Shown piece by piece: positions 34,661 to 43,347 of a stretch of 64,000 nucleotides of DNA. The position numbers and the translations under genes were made by a program. Below the pieces are notes generated by a model, which was not told where the DNA came from, searched no databases, and saw only the letters and a program-made list of their open reading frames with translations. Each line of letters begins with the position of its first letter. The first letter of the stretch is position 1. Origin of the DNA: Bog-473 sp963745665 (GTDB taxonomy: Bacteria; Actinomycetota; Acidimicrobiia; Acidimicrobiales; RAAP-2); the NCBI GenBank assembly GCA_963745665.1, contig CAVUYE010000003.1, positions 372,001-436,000 of the forward strand. The letters run 5' to 3'.

Positions 34661-34975
34661 TCAGGCGACGGCGCGCTCGATGTCCTCGAGAGACAGCTCG
34701 GTCGTGTGCGAGCTGCCACACGCCACGCACGCTGGCGTGTGGAGTGATGAGCGGACCAAACGTGTGCGTGCCTCGTTCAGAATGACCGTGAAAGACTCGC
34801 CGTGCGGATCGATCTCGAGCTCCCAGTAGGGGCGCCATTCCGTTGCGACCCGGCGTTGGCCGACCGCGATGCCTTGGAGGACGCGACAGAAGCGCAACAA
34901 CCGCGTATCGAAGAACCAGGTGCTGTGGCACGACTCCAACGTGATGATCTGCATGCGACGAGCTTGGTCCGCCAT
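34661..34975 (-). CDS. Conserved hypothetical protein with CxxC
   Basis: 104 residues from ATG 34975, or 97 from the ATG at 34954 (MQIITLESCHSTWFFDTRLLR), which may be the real start. RFCRVLQGIAVGQRRVATEWRPYWELEIDP gives a beta-rich core, and CVACGSSHTT near the C-terminus is a possible half zinc site. I recall similar short proteins in actinobacteria but do not know a function. Base use fits a coding sequence, and the reading frame is clean. Confidence 0.6.
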   Translation of the reverse strand: MADQARRMQIITLESCHSTWFFDTRLLRFCRVLQGIAVGQRRVATEWRPYWELEIDPHGESFTVILNEARTRLVRSSLHTPACVACGSSHTTELSLEDIERAVA

Positions 34976-35063
34976 CCACAAGGGGAACTGGGAGAGACCT
35001 GGTCGAGGGCTTGGAGTCTGATTGCGGTGTCGTGACGCTTTGTTGACGACCGCTGTCGCACGA

Positions 35064-35360
35064 TCAGGCGGTGACGACCGCCTCGAAGTGCTCCACCACG
35101 GGGAAGGGGTCGTAGAAGTGGTGGAGAGCCGAGCGCCATTCCTGGTAGGCCGCCGAGCCACGGAAGCCCTCGGTGTGGTCCTCCAGCCGTTCCCACTCCG
35201 CCAAGAGCAGGAAGCAACCAGGTCGCTCGACACAACGCTCGACCCGTAGGGAGACGAAGCCTGGGCTGGCGGCGATGTGCGCTTTTGCCGCTTCCATCGC
35301 CTCGACGAAGGCGCCCTCCTGTCCCGGGATGACCTCCAGGAGCGCGTGCTCCGTGATCAC
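35064..35360 (-). CDS. Antibiotic biosynthesis monooxygenase (ABM) domain protein
   Basis: A 98-residue ferredoxin-fold ABM domain. ITEHALLEVIPGQEGAFVEAMEAA, then ASPGFVSLRVERCVERPGCFLLLAEWERLEDHTEGFRGSAAYQEWRSAL, is the classical ABM pattern with the long helix and the W-E-x-x-E-x-H strand. These dimerise, and some oxidise aromatics or degrade haem without cofactors. Substrate unknown. It overlaps the M20 gene by 4 bases, placing it at the end of a biotin carboxylase-M20-ABM transcript. Confidence 0.85.
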   Translation of the reverse strand: MITEHALLEVIPGQEGAFVEAMEAAKAHIAASPGFVSLRVERCVERPGCFLLLAEWERLEDHTEGFRGSAAYQEWRSALHHFYDPFPVVEHFEAVVTA

Positions 35361-36535
35361 GCGCTGAGCAATCGTGCGCGCAGCGCCGGATCCGTGGCGG
35401 CGTCGATAGCGGTCCAGGCCAGCGCAATCGCGCCGTCCCGCACGGCGGCGTCGGCCGAGGGGGTGATACAGGCGGCGGCGAACTCGCGCTGATGGTTGAC
35501 GGCGCCATGGGTCTCGATCCCGATGAGGGGATGGATGGTCGGGACCGCCAGGGAGACATTGGCCATGTCCGTCGAGAACGTGGGCAGCGGCTCACCGTCG
35601 TCGTCGGCGTCGAAGTGCCGGCCAAGCGCCTCGGCGTTTGCCCGGTACGCCTGCAGGAGGACAGGGTCCGCTTCCATGTGCGAGTACACCGGTGATAATT
35701 CCTGGTACTCCACCGAGCAACCGGACGCGAGCGCTCCCGCCTCGAAGCAGGCGTCGACCCGGGGCCGCAGCGCGGCGAGCCCCGCGGCAGTGCGTGAACG
35801 GACCATGTAGCGGGCGGTGACCGAGGCGGGGATGACGTTGGCGGCGGCCGAGCTCTTGATGACCACGCCGTGCACCTGGTCTCCCGGGGGCAGCTGCTGG
35901 CGCAGGAGGCCGATCGCCACCTGCGCGACGGTCAGAGCGTCCTGCGCGTTGACGCCCTCCCAGGGTGCCGCGGACGCGTGCGCCTCGAGCCCCGTGTAGT
36001 GGACGTCGTAGTGCGCCACAGCGAGGCAGCTCCCCGTCAGCCGCTCCGTCGGCCAGGGATGCACCATCATGGCGGCGTGCACGCCGGCGAAGGCGCCGCG
36101 CTCGAGCATGAGGATCTTGCCGCCACCGCCCTCTTCGGCCGGGGTGCCCAGTACGCGGACCGTCAGCCCGAGCTCGTCCGCCACCGAGGCCAGCGCCAGC
36201 CCGGCGCCGACCGCGGTGGCCGCAATGATGTTGTGCCCGCAGGCGTGACCGACGTCGGGCAGGGCGTCGTACTCGGCGCACACGGCAACCACGAGTTCCC
36301 CGTCCCCGGATCGGGACTCGAGCGCGGTCGGCAGGTCGTAGACGCCTTCGCGCACGGTGAGACCACCGCCACGGAGCGTTTCCGCCACGGCCAGGGCCGA
36401 GGCGGTCTCACCGAAGCACAGCTCGGGTGTGGCGTGGACGGAGTGGCTCAACGAGACCAGCTGGTCCAAGTGCCGATGGACCACCGCGGCGGCGGCCTCC
36501 TTGGCCGACGAAGCAGTGACCGGCGCGACGGACAT
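35357..36535 (-). CDS. M20 family amidohydrolase/peptidase
   Basis: A 392-residue zinc hydrolase. CAEYDALPDVGHACGHNIIAATAVGAGLAL holds the Asp and His metal ligands, GTPAEEGGGGKILM the Glu general base, and HVHYTG-like segment DVHYTGLEAHASAAPWEGVNAQDAL the lid domain with the conserved His. The length and the QDAL motif fit the AbgB/ACY1L2-type M20 group that hydrolyses N-acyl amino acids or amides. ATG 36535 follows the carboxylase stop with no gap, so it is in the same operon. Confidence 0.88.
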   Translation of the reverse strand: MSVAPVTASSAKEAAAAVVHRHLDQLVSLSHSVHATPELCFGETASALAVAETLRGGGLTVREGVYDLPTALESRSGDGELVVAVCAEYDALPDVGHACGHNIIAATAVGAGLALASVADELGLTVRVLGTPAEEGGGGKILMLERGAFAGVHAAMMVHPWPTERLTGSCLAVAHYDVHYTGLEAHASAAPWEGVNAQDALTVAQVAIGLLRQQLPPGDQVHGVVIKSSAAANVIPASVTARYMVRSRTAAGLAALRPRVDACFEAGALASGCSVEYQELSPVYSHMEADPVLLQAYRANAEALGRHFDADDDGEPLPTFSTDMANVSLAVPTIHPLIGIETHGAVNHQREFAAACITPSADAAVRDGAIALAWTAIDAATDPALRARLLSA

Positions 36536-38302
36536 CTACTCGATAACCGCCACGACGTCACCGGCACCGACCGAGTCGCCGGCACTCACCTTGATCTCTT
36601 TGACCACGCCATCCTTCTCCGCCGCGACCGCGTTCTCCATCTTCATCGCCTCGAGCAGGCAGATCGACTGGCCCACTTCCACCACGTCGCCCACGGCGAC
36701 GAGGACCTTCACAATGGTGCCCTGCATCGGGACGGTGACCTGCCCTGATCCGCTGCCCGCCACCGCGGCGGCAGCGGTCCTCTTGGGCCGTCCGCTGACC
36801 CGGCCCGGACCGGCCGCGGTGCCCAGGTCGGGCACCCACAGGCGCACCGAGAAACGCCGCCCGTCGACCTCGGCGGTCACGTCTCGCTGCACAGTGGGCA
36901 CCTCGTCCTCTGCTGTTGCGGGCGCCGGTGCCCCCCCGGCAGGCTCGACGGACAGGCCGGACAGGTCGAGCACGTCCTCGACCCACCTGGTCGAGTGCGT
37001 GGCCGCCACGAAGTCCGGGTGGCTCAGGATCGCCACGTCTGCCGGCAGCGTGGTGGCGACCCCGGTGATGGAGGTCTCGTCGATGGCCCGCAGCATGCGC
37101 CGCCGCGCCGCCTCGCGGTCGGGCGCCCACACGATCATTTTGGCGATGAGGTTGTCGTAGTACTGCGAGACCGTGTCGCCGGACTCGTAGCCTGCGTCGA
37201 GACGGACACCGGGGCCCGAGGCGGCGTGGAAGGACGTCAAGGTACCCGGCGAGGGCGAGAAGCGGCCGCCACTGGGGTCCTCCGCGTTGATGCGTACCTC
37301 AATGGCGTGGCCGTTCCGGTTGATGTCGCCCTGGGTGAAGTCGAGCGGCTCGCCCGACGCGATGCGGATCTGCCAGGCCACCAGGTCGAGCCCGGTCACC
37401 AGCTCGGTCACGGGATGCTCCACCTGCAGGCGCGTGTTCATCTCCAAGAAGTAGAACTCGCCGTCCTGGTAGAGGAACTCCACGGTCCCGGCGTTGTAAT
37501 AGCCGCACGCCTCGGAGACTTTGACGGCCGCCGCGCCCATGGCTTGGCGGACCTCGTCCGGGAAGTCGGGGGCCGGGCTCTCTTCCACCAGCTTCTGGTG
37601 GCGGCGCTGGGCCGAGCAGTCGCGCTCGCCCAGCCACAAGGTGGTGCCGTGCTGGTCGGCGAGGACCTGCATCTCGACATGGCGCGGCCATTCGAGGTAG
37701 CGCTCCAGGTAGATCTCCGGGCGCCCGAAATAGGCCTGGGCCTCGCGGGCGGCCGACTCCATGGCCTCGGCCGCCTCCGCTGCGCCCGAGACGACTTTCA
37801 TGCCGCGTCCGCCGCCCCCATAGGCGGCCTTGATGGCGACGGGCCAGCCGTGCTCCTTCCCGAACGCCACGACCTCGTCGGGGGAGGTGAGTGGCTCGGA
37901 GCGGCCGGGCACGCCCGCCACCCCGGCCTCCTCGGCGGCCAGACGGGAGCTGATCTTGTCGCCCATGACCTCAATGGCCTCGGGGGGCGGCCCGATGAAG
38001 GTGACGCCCCGCTCAGTGATGGCGCGTGCGAAGTCGGTGTTCTCCGAGAAGAAGCCGTACCCAGGATGGACGGCGTCGGCACCGCTCTCCTCGATGGCGT
38101 GGAGGATCGCCTCGGTGTTGAGGTAGCTCTCGGCCGCCGTCTCGCCACCGAGGGCGTAGGCCTCGTCGGCCATGCGGACGTGGAGGGCGTCCCGATCGAG
38201 GTTGGAGTACACCGCCACCGTCGCGATACCGAGCTCACGGCACGTCCGGATCACCCGGACGGCGATCTCCCCACGATTTGCAATAAGGACCTTCTGGATC
38301 AC
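36536..38302 (-). CDS. Acyl-CoA carboxylase alpha subunit: biotin carboxylase plus BCCP
   Basis: 588 residues. The N-terminal 450 are biotin carboxylase: KVLIANRGEIAVRVIR, HPGYGFFSEN, ATP loop KAAYGGGGRGMKVV, VGERDCSAQRRHQKLVEE-like segment GERDCSAQRRHQK, FLEMNTRLQVEHPVTE. The C-terminal 80 are the biotin carrier with biotin-Lys in LLEAMKMENAVA. It charges a carboxyltransferase beta subunit (acetyl- or propionyl-CoA carboxylase); none is present in the window. Methylmalonyl-CoA from such an enzyme would feed the mutase at 31.5 kb. It is divergent from birA, which biotinylates it. Confidence 0.94.
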   Translation of the reverse strand: MIQKVLIANRGEIAVRVIRTCRELGIATVAVYSNLDRDALHVRMADEAYALGGETAAESYLNTEAILHAIEESGADAVHPGYGFFSENTDFARAITERGVTFIGPPPEAIEVMGDKISSRLAAEEAGVAGVPGRSEPLTSPDEVVAFGKEHGWPVAIKAAYGGGGRGMKVVSGAAEAAEAMESAAREAQAYFGRPEIYLERYLEWPRHVEMQVLADQHGTTLWLGERDCSAQRRHQKLVEESPAPDFPDEVRQAMGAAAVKVSEACGYYNAGTVEFLYQDGEFYFLEMNTRLQVEHPVTELVTGLDLVAWQIRIASGEPLDFTQGDINRNGHAIEVRINAEDPSGGRFSPSPGTLTSFHAASGPGVRLDAGYESGDTVSQYYDNLIAKMIVWAPDREAARRRMLRAIDETSITGVATTLPADVAILSHPDFVAATHSTRWVEDVLDLSGLSVEPAGGAPAPATAEDEVPTVQRDVTAEVDGRRFSVRLWVPDLGTAAGPGRVSGRPKRTAAAAVAGSGSGQVTVPMQGTIVKVLVAVGDVVEVGQSICLLEAMKMENAVAAEKDGVVKEIKVSAGDSVGAGDVVAVIE

Positions 38303-38349
38303 GCTGGCCTTTCCTCCCTCAGGCGGGCCTTCACATTTGCACGCACCCT

Positions 38350-39138
38350 ATGGTGTCTGCCATGTGGGGCGGCGAGTGGGAGATCCACTGGCTCGACGAG
38401 GTCGATTCGACCAACACCTGGGTCCGTGATCGGGTTCGCCACGGGGATCCCGCCGGGCTCGTCGCGGTGGCGGACCACCAGACCGCCGGACGGGGCCGCC
38501 TCGACCGGCGCTGGGAGTCGCCGGCGGGAGCGAATTTGCTGGCCTCGGTCCTCCTGCGGCCCGATTGTGGGGGTGGCGACGTCCACCTGTGCGCGGGGGC
38601 GGTGGCACTGGCCGGGGCGGACGCGTGCCGCGCCGTGGCCGGGGTCGAGCCGGTGCTCAAGTGGCCCAACGACCTGCTCGTCGACGGCGCCAAGCTGGCG
38701 GGAGTCCTGGCCGAGGCGGAATTCGCCGGGCCCGCCGTCACCGCTGTCGTCGTGGGCATCGGCATCAACGTGGCCTGGCCGGGTCCCCCGGAAGCCGGCG
38801 GGACGTGCCTCGACGACTTCGGCACCGCCACCGGGCCCGTGGACCGCCGGATCCTCCTGGACCGTCTCCTCGCTGCCCTCGAACCCCGGTGTGCCCAGCT
38901 CGAACGGGGCGAGGGACGCCGGGCTCTGGCCGACGAGATCCGCGCCCGCTGCGCCACGCTGGGCCAGCAGGTGCGGGTGATCCTGGCCGGGGACGAGCTG
39001 GTCGGGACGGCCACCGGCATCGACGACGCGGGCCGCCTGGTGCTCGCCACGGACGCAGGCCCGCGCGCCGTCAGCGCCGGAGACGTCGTGCATCTACGGC
39101 CCGACGAGGGCCCCGAAGGGGTGCGGGGCCTCGGCTAA
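38350..39138 (+). CDS. birA: Biotin-[acetyl-CoA-carboxylase] ligase
   Basis: Attaches biotin to BCCP. 262 residues; HWLDEVDSTNTWVRDRV, the biotin-AMP loop TAGRGRLDRRWESPAGANLLAS, LKWPNDLLVDGAKLAGVLAEAE and VGIGINV are all diagnostic. There is no N-terminal winged-helix domain, so it is a class I ligase without repressor activity. The C-terminal SH3-like domain is present (VILAGDELVGTATGIDDAG). Start ATG 38350 or 38362. It is divergent from the biotin carboxylase by 47 bases, so the ligase and its substrate share a promoter region. Confidence 0.94.
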   Translation: MVSAMWGGEWEIHWLDEVDSTNTWVRDRVRHGDPAGLVAVADHQTAGRGRLDRRWESPAGANLLASVLLRPDCGGGDVHLCAGAVALAGADACRAVAGVEPVLKWPNDLLVDGAKLAGVLAEAEFAGPAVTAVVVGIGINVAWPGPPEAGGTCLDDFGTATGPVDRRILLDRLLAALEPRCAQLERGEGRRALADEIRARCATLGQQVRVILAGDELVGTATGIDDAGRLVLATDAGPRAVSAGDVVHLRPDEGPEGVRGLG

Positions 39139-39151
39139 TATTGCCGCCACT

Positions 39152-40162
39152 ATGCGCCTTCTTGTCACGGGAGGTGCCGGTTTTATCGGGTCGAACTTCG
39201 CTCGTTACTGGGTCGATCAGCACCCCGAGGACCATGTGGTCGTCTACGACGTCCTCACCTACGCCGGCAACCGACCCAGCCTGTCCGACATCGAGGACAG
39301 GATCGTCTTCGTCCAGGGGGACATCTGCGACCCCACCGCCGCCGAAAAGGCGCTCCGGAGCGAGGGGATCGACACGATCGTCCACTTCGCGGCCGAATCG
39401 CACAACTCGTTGGCCGTGCTGAACCCCGGCCTGTTCTTCCGAACCAACGTCATCGGGACCCAGACCATGCTTGAGGCGGCACGCCAGTCCGGCGTGGCTC
39501 GCTTCCACCATGTCTCGACCTGCGAGGTGTACGGCGACCTGGCGCTCGACGCGGAGGAAGCGTTCCATGAGGACTCGCCCTACCGGCCCCGGACGCCCTA
39601 CAACGCGTCGAAGGCCGGGGCCGACCACGCGGTCCGGGCCTACGCCGAGACCTACGGGCTGCCGATCTCCATCACCAACTGCGCCAACAACTACGGCCCC
39701 TACCAGTTTCCCGAGAAGCTCATCCCGCATTTCTGCGCGCTTGCGCTCGACGACCAGGCCCTGACGCTGTACGCCAGCACGGACAACCGGCGCGAGTGGC
39801 TGCATGTGTACGACCACTGCACCGCCATCGATGCCGTACTGGCCCGGGGTCGGGTGGGGGAGACCTACCACGTCGGCAGCGGCGTCGAGGCCTCCATCAT
39901 GGAGGTGGCCGACCGCATTCTCGCCACCTTGGGCAAGCCGGAGTCACTCAAGACGATCGTCCCCGATCGTCCCGGGCACGACCGGCGCTACGTCCTGGAC
40001 GCATCCAAGCTCCGCAACGAGCTGGGCTGGGCGCCTTCGGTGGACTGGGAGCAGGGACTGGCGGACACCGTGCAGTGGTACGCGGCCAACCGGGACTGGT
40101 GGGAGCCGCTGCGGGCCCGGGCGCCGATCGCCGAGGGGTCCTGGGCCGCCGGAGACGGCTGA
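39152..40162 (+). CDS. rfbB: dTDP-glucose 4,6-dehydratase-like protein, altered active site
   Basis: 336 residues, extended SDR fold: NAD motif LVTGGAGFIGSNFARY, HFAAESHNSLAVLNPGLFFRTN, YNASKAGADHAVRAYA with Tyr150 and Lys154, NNYGPYQFPEKLIPHFC, and REWLHVYDHCTAIDAVL. The third catalytic element is TCEVYG (Thr123, Cys124, Glu125) where RmlB has T-D-E; the Asp that acts as general acid is Cys. The SHNSLAV segment also differs from the usual SHVDRSI. It may still be a dTDP-sugar dehydratase or a relative with another sugar. It begins the glycan locus, 13 bases after birA. Confidence 0.85.
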   Translation: MRLLVTGGAGFIGSNFARYWVDQHPEDHVVVYDVLTYAGNRPSLSDIEDRIVFVQGDICDPTAAEKALRSEGIDTIVHFAAESHNSLAVLNPGLFFRTNVIGTQTMLEAARQSGVARFHHVSTCEVYGDLALDAEEAFHEDSPYRPRTPYNASKAGADHAVRAYAETYGLPISITNCANNYGPYQFPEKLIPHFCALALDDQALTLYASTDNRREWLHVYDHCTAIDAVLARGRVGETYHVGSGVEASIMEVADRILATLGKPESLKTIVPDRPGHDRRYVLDASKLRNELGWAPSVDWEQGLADTVQWYAANRDWWEPLRARAPIAEGSWAAGDG

Positions 40163-40165
40163 GCG

Positions 40166-41086
40166 GTGCGGATCCTCATCACCGGGGCGAACGGCCAGCT
40201 CGGACACGACCTGCTCGACTGCCTGGCGGGGCGCGTGCCCGACGGCGGTCGTCGCTGCGCGCTGCTCGGGCCGGAGGGTCCCCGGCCGGGGCTGGCCCAC
40301 GACGTGCTGGCCACCGACATCGACACCATGCGGGTCGACGATCGTGACGCCGTCCTGACGACGTTCGCAGCCTTCCGCCCCGAGCTGGTCCTGCACGGCG
40401 GCGCCTTCACAGCGGTCGAACGTTGCGAGACCGAGGTCGACGCGGCCTACGCGGTCAACGCCACCGGCACCCGCAACGTTGCCGAGGCGGCGGCACTTGT
40501 GGGCGCGCACGTCGTCTACGTGTCGACGGACTATGTCTTCGACGGCACTTCCGACCGCCCCTACCGGGAATGGGACACCCCGTGCCCCACCTCGGTCTAT
40601 GGCGCCTCGAAGCTGGGGGGTGAGCGAGAGTGCCGGCCGGGTTCGACCATCGTCCGGACGAGCTGGCTCTGCGGGGCCCACGGCAACAACATGGTCGGCA
40701 CCGCGCTGCGCCTGGCCGACGGAGAGGGTGAGCTGCGCTTCGTCGACGACCAGCATGGGTCGCCGACGTTCACTGCTGATCTGGCGCCCGCAGTCGTCAC
40801 ACTCGGACTCGACCGCCGCCCCGGGATCTTTCACGCCACCAACGGTGGCGCCACCACCTGGTGGGGCTTCGTGCGGGCGGTGCTGGCCGAGGCCGGCGCC
40901 GACCCGGAGCGGGTACTCCCCATCAGCACCGCCGCCCTCGACCCGCCGCTCCTGGCGCCACGGCCGGCGTATTCGGTGCTCGACAACATGGCGCTCCGCC
41001 TGAGCGGCCTGCCGGCGCTGCCCGACTGGCGGGACGGGCTGGCCCGGCTCGTGCCCGCCCTCCGGGCAGAACAGGCGGCGGCGTGA
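40166..41086 (+). CDS. rfbD: dTDP-4-dehydrorhamnose reductase
   Basis: NADPH reductase forming dTDP-L-rhamnose. 306 residues: ILITGANGQLGHDLLDCL, HGGAFTAVERCETE, VYVSTDYVFDGTSDRPYREWD, VYGASKLGGE (Tyr-Lys pair), VRTSWLCG, VDDQHGSPTFTADLA, and final GLPALPDWRDGLARLV. Most match RmlD. GTG 40166, three bases after rfbB. Neither rfbA nor rfbC (the rest of the pathway) is in the window. Confidence 0.9.
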   Translation: MRILITGANGQLGHDLLDCLAGRVPDGGRRCALLGPEGPRPGLAHDVLATDIDTMRVDDRDAVLTTFAAFRPELVLHGGAFTAVERCETEVDAAYAVNATGTRNVAEAAALVGAHVVYVSTDYVFDGTSDRPYREWDTPCPTSVYGASKLGGERECRPGSTIVRTSWLCGAHGNNMVGTALRLADGEGELRFVDDQHGSPTFTADLAPAVVTLGLDRRPGIFHATNGGATTWWGFVRAVLAEAGADPERVLPISTAALDPPLLAPRPAYSVLDNMALRLSGLPALPDWRDGLARLVPALRAEQAAA

Positions 41087-42399
41087 GTCCCTCGACCAAC
41101 GACCGGTCCACGGGGCAGAGGGTCGCCGTGATCGGCGCCGGCTACGTCGGGTTGCCGACGGCGGCCACGCTGGCGCATTTCGGCCACCACGTCGTACTGG
41201 CCGAGCGCGAGCCGTCCAAGCTGTCGACGCTGCGCTCCGGCCGCATGCCGATCGTCGAGGCGGGTCTCGACGAGTTGGTGGCTGGTGGCGTCGCCGCGGG
41301 AAACCTCTCGTTCACCGACTCTGCCGTCGAGGCCGTGGCCGGGGCGGCGTTCGTGTTCCTGTGCGTGCCGACGCCGCAGAGCGCCGACGGCTCGGCCGAC
41401 TTGTCCTACGTCGAGTCAGCGGCCAAGGAGATAGCGTCGTCGTTGAACCCCGGGGCCATCGTCGTCAACAAGTCGACGGTGCCCGTCGGCTCGGCCAACA
41501 TGGTCGAGAAGGTGATCGGCCGCACCGACATCAGCGTCGTCTCCAATCCCGAGTTCCTCCGCGAAGGCACGGCGGTGCTCGACAGCCTCAACCCGGACCG
41601 GATCGTCGTGGGCGCCGACAACGCCCTCTCGGCGGCCAAGGTCGGGGAGCTGTTCTCCTCGACGCGGGCGCCGCTGATCGTGACCGACGCCACGACGTCG
41701 GAGACCATCAAGTACGCGTCGAATGCCTTCCTGGCGACGAAGCTGAGCTTCGTGAACGCGCTCGCCGGACTGTGCGAGGAAGTCGGCGCTGACGCCCGCG
41801 ATGTGCTGCTCGGGCTGGGCTACGACAAGCGCATCGGGTTCGAGTTCCTCCGCCCCGGACCGGGGTGGGGTGGTTCATGCCTGCCGAAGGACACGCGTGC
41901 GCTGCTCCACATCGCTGGCGAGGCGGGCTACGACTTCTCGCTGCTGGCCGGCGCCATCGCTTCCAACGACGAGCAGCTGTCACGGGTGGTGGCCAAGGTG
42001 GCGACGGCATGCGGTGGTTCGGTGGACGGCGCCACGATCGCCGTCTGGGGCCTGACCTTCAAGGCCAACACCGACGACCGTCGCGACTCGCCGAGCCTGC
42101 AGATCTCCCATCGCCTCGCCGACCTGGGAGCCACCATCCAGGCCTTCGACCCGACGGTCCAAGCCGAAACCGACGTTCCCGACCTGCAGGGCCTGCAACT
42201 GCGTTCTGACCCCTACGAGGCGGCGGAGGGAGCGCGCGTCCTCGTGGTGCTCACCGAGTGGGACGAGTTCCGCTGGCTGGACTTCTCCCGCGTGCTGGCT
42301 GCCATGGCAGAGCCCAACATCGTCGACGCCCGGAACCTGCTCGACCCAGCCGCCGTGCGGCGCATGGGCTTCCAGTACTCGGGGATCGGGCGGCAGTGA
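41083..42399 (+). CDS. ugd: UDP-glucose 6-dehydrogenase
   Basis: Oxidises UDP-glucose to UDP-glucuronate with two NAD. 438 residues: VAVIGAGYVGLPTAATLAHFGH, FLCVPTPQSADGSADLSYVES, KSTVPVGSA, SNPEFLREGTAV, YASNAFLATKLSFVNALAGLCE, and the catalytic Cys266 in GPGWGGSCLPKDT, followed by GLTFKANTDDRRDSPSL. GTG 41083 lies inside the rfbD stop (GTGA overlap), showing translational coupling. Its product feeds the next enzyme. Confidence 0.95.
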   Translation: MSPSTNDRSTGQRVAVIGAGYVGLPTAATLAHFGHHVVLAEREPSKLSTLRSGRMPIVEAGLDELVAGGVAAGNLSFTDSAVEAVAGAAFVFLCVPTPQSADGSADLSYVESAAKEIASSLNPGAIVVNKSTVPVGSANMVEKVIGRTDISVVSNPEFLREGTAVLDSLNPDRIVVGADNALSAAKVGELFSSTRAPLIVTDATTSETIKYASNAFLATKLSFVNALAGLCEEVGADARDVLLGLGYDKRIGFEFLRPGPGWGGSCLPKDTRALLHIAGEAGYDFSLLAGAIASNDEQLSRVVAKVATACGGSVDGATIAVWGLTFKANTDDRRDSPSLQISHRLADLGATIQAFDPTVQAETDVPDLQGLQLRSDPYEAAEGARVLVVLTEWDEFRWLDFSRVLAAMAEPNIVDARNLLDPAAVRRMGFQYSGIGRQ

Positions 42400-43340
42400 G
42401 CCGAGTCGTGGTGGCCGGCGGCGCCGGCTTCCTGGGCTCGCACCTGTGCGATCGGCTTGTCGAGCGGGGCGACACCGTCGTGTGCCTCGACGACCTGTCC
42501 ACCGGATCCCGCGACAATGTCGCGCACCTGATCGGTCACGACCGCTTCAGCTTCGTTGTGACGAACGTCAGCGAGAAGGTCGAGCTGTCGGACGCGTCGA
42601 AGGTCGACGCCGTCTGCAACTTGGCGTCCCCGGCGTCGCCGCCGGCCTATCTCGCCCGCCCGTTCGACACCCTCGCCGTGGGTAGCGAGGGCACGCGCCG
42701 GCTCCTCGAGCTGGCCCGTGAGCACGAGGCGAGGTTCCTGATGGCTAGCACCAGCGAGATCTACGGCGATCCCGAGGTGCATCCGCAGGTGGAGAGCTAT
42801 CGGGGCAACGTCGACCCGACGGGGCCGCGCAGCGTCTACGACGAGGCCAAGCGCTTCTCCGAGAGCCTGACGATGGCCATGCACCGGACGCACGGCGTCA
42901 ACGTGGGCATTGTGCGCATCTTCAACACATACGGACCGCGCCTGTCCGCCGGTGACGGACGGGTCGTCTCCAACTTCATCGTCCAGGCGCTGCGGGGTGA
43001 GCCGTTGACGGTCTACGGCGACGGGAGCCAGACCCGGAGCCTGTGCTTCGTGGACGACGAAATCAGAGGCCTTCTCGCCCTCCTCGACTCCTCGCTGGTC
43101 GGGCCGGTCAACATCGGGAACCCCGACGAGCGCTCGATGCTCGACCTGGCTCGCTTCGTGCTGGAGGTCACCGGCTCGTCGTCGGACATCGTCTTCGAGC
43201 CGCTGCCGGTGGACGATCCGACCCGCCGCTGCCCCGACATCACCCTGGCCCGGCGTGAGCTGGGCTGGGAGCCCAGGATCGGCCTCCGAGAGGGAATCGA
43301 ACGCACAATTCAGTACTTCGCGGACAGAGTGAAAGACTGA
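42396..43340 (+). CDS. uxs: UDP-glucuronate decarboxylase (UDP-xylose synthase)
   Basis: Extended SDR of 314 residues converting UDP-glucuronate to UDP-xylose. VVAGGAGFLGSHLCDRLVERGDTVVCLDDLSTG, NLASPASPPAYLARP (a UXS hallmark), TSEIYGDPEVHPQVESYRGNV, and YDEAKRFSE with the Tyr-Lys pair; RIFNTYGPRLSAGDGRVVSNF. GTG 42396 overlaps the ugd stop by GTGA. With ugd it supplies UDP-xylose for surface glycans. Confidence 0.9.
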   Translation: MSRVVVAGGAGFLGSHLCDRLVERGDTVVCLDDLSTGSRDNVAHLIGHDRFSFVVTNVSEKVELSDASKVDAVCNLASPASPPAYLARPFDTLAVGSEGTRRLLELAREHEARFLMASTSEIYGDPEVHPQVESYRGNVDPTGPRSVYDEAKRFSESLTMAMHRTHGVNVGIVRIFNTYGPRLSAGDGRVVSNFIVQALRGEPLTVYGDGSQTRSLCFVDDEIRGLLALLDSSLVGPVNIGNPDERSMLDLARFVLEVTGSSSDIVFEPLPVDDPTRRCPDITLARRELGWEPRIGLREGIERTIQYFADRVKD

Positions 43341-43347
43341 CGGCCGC

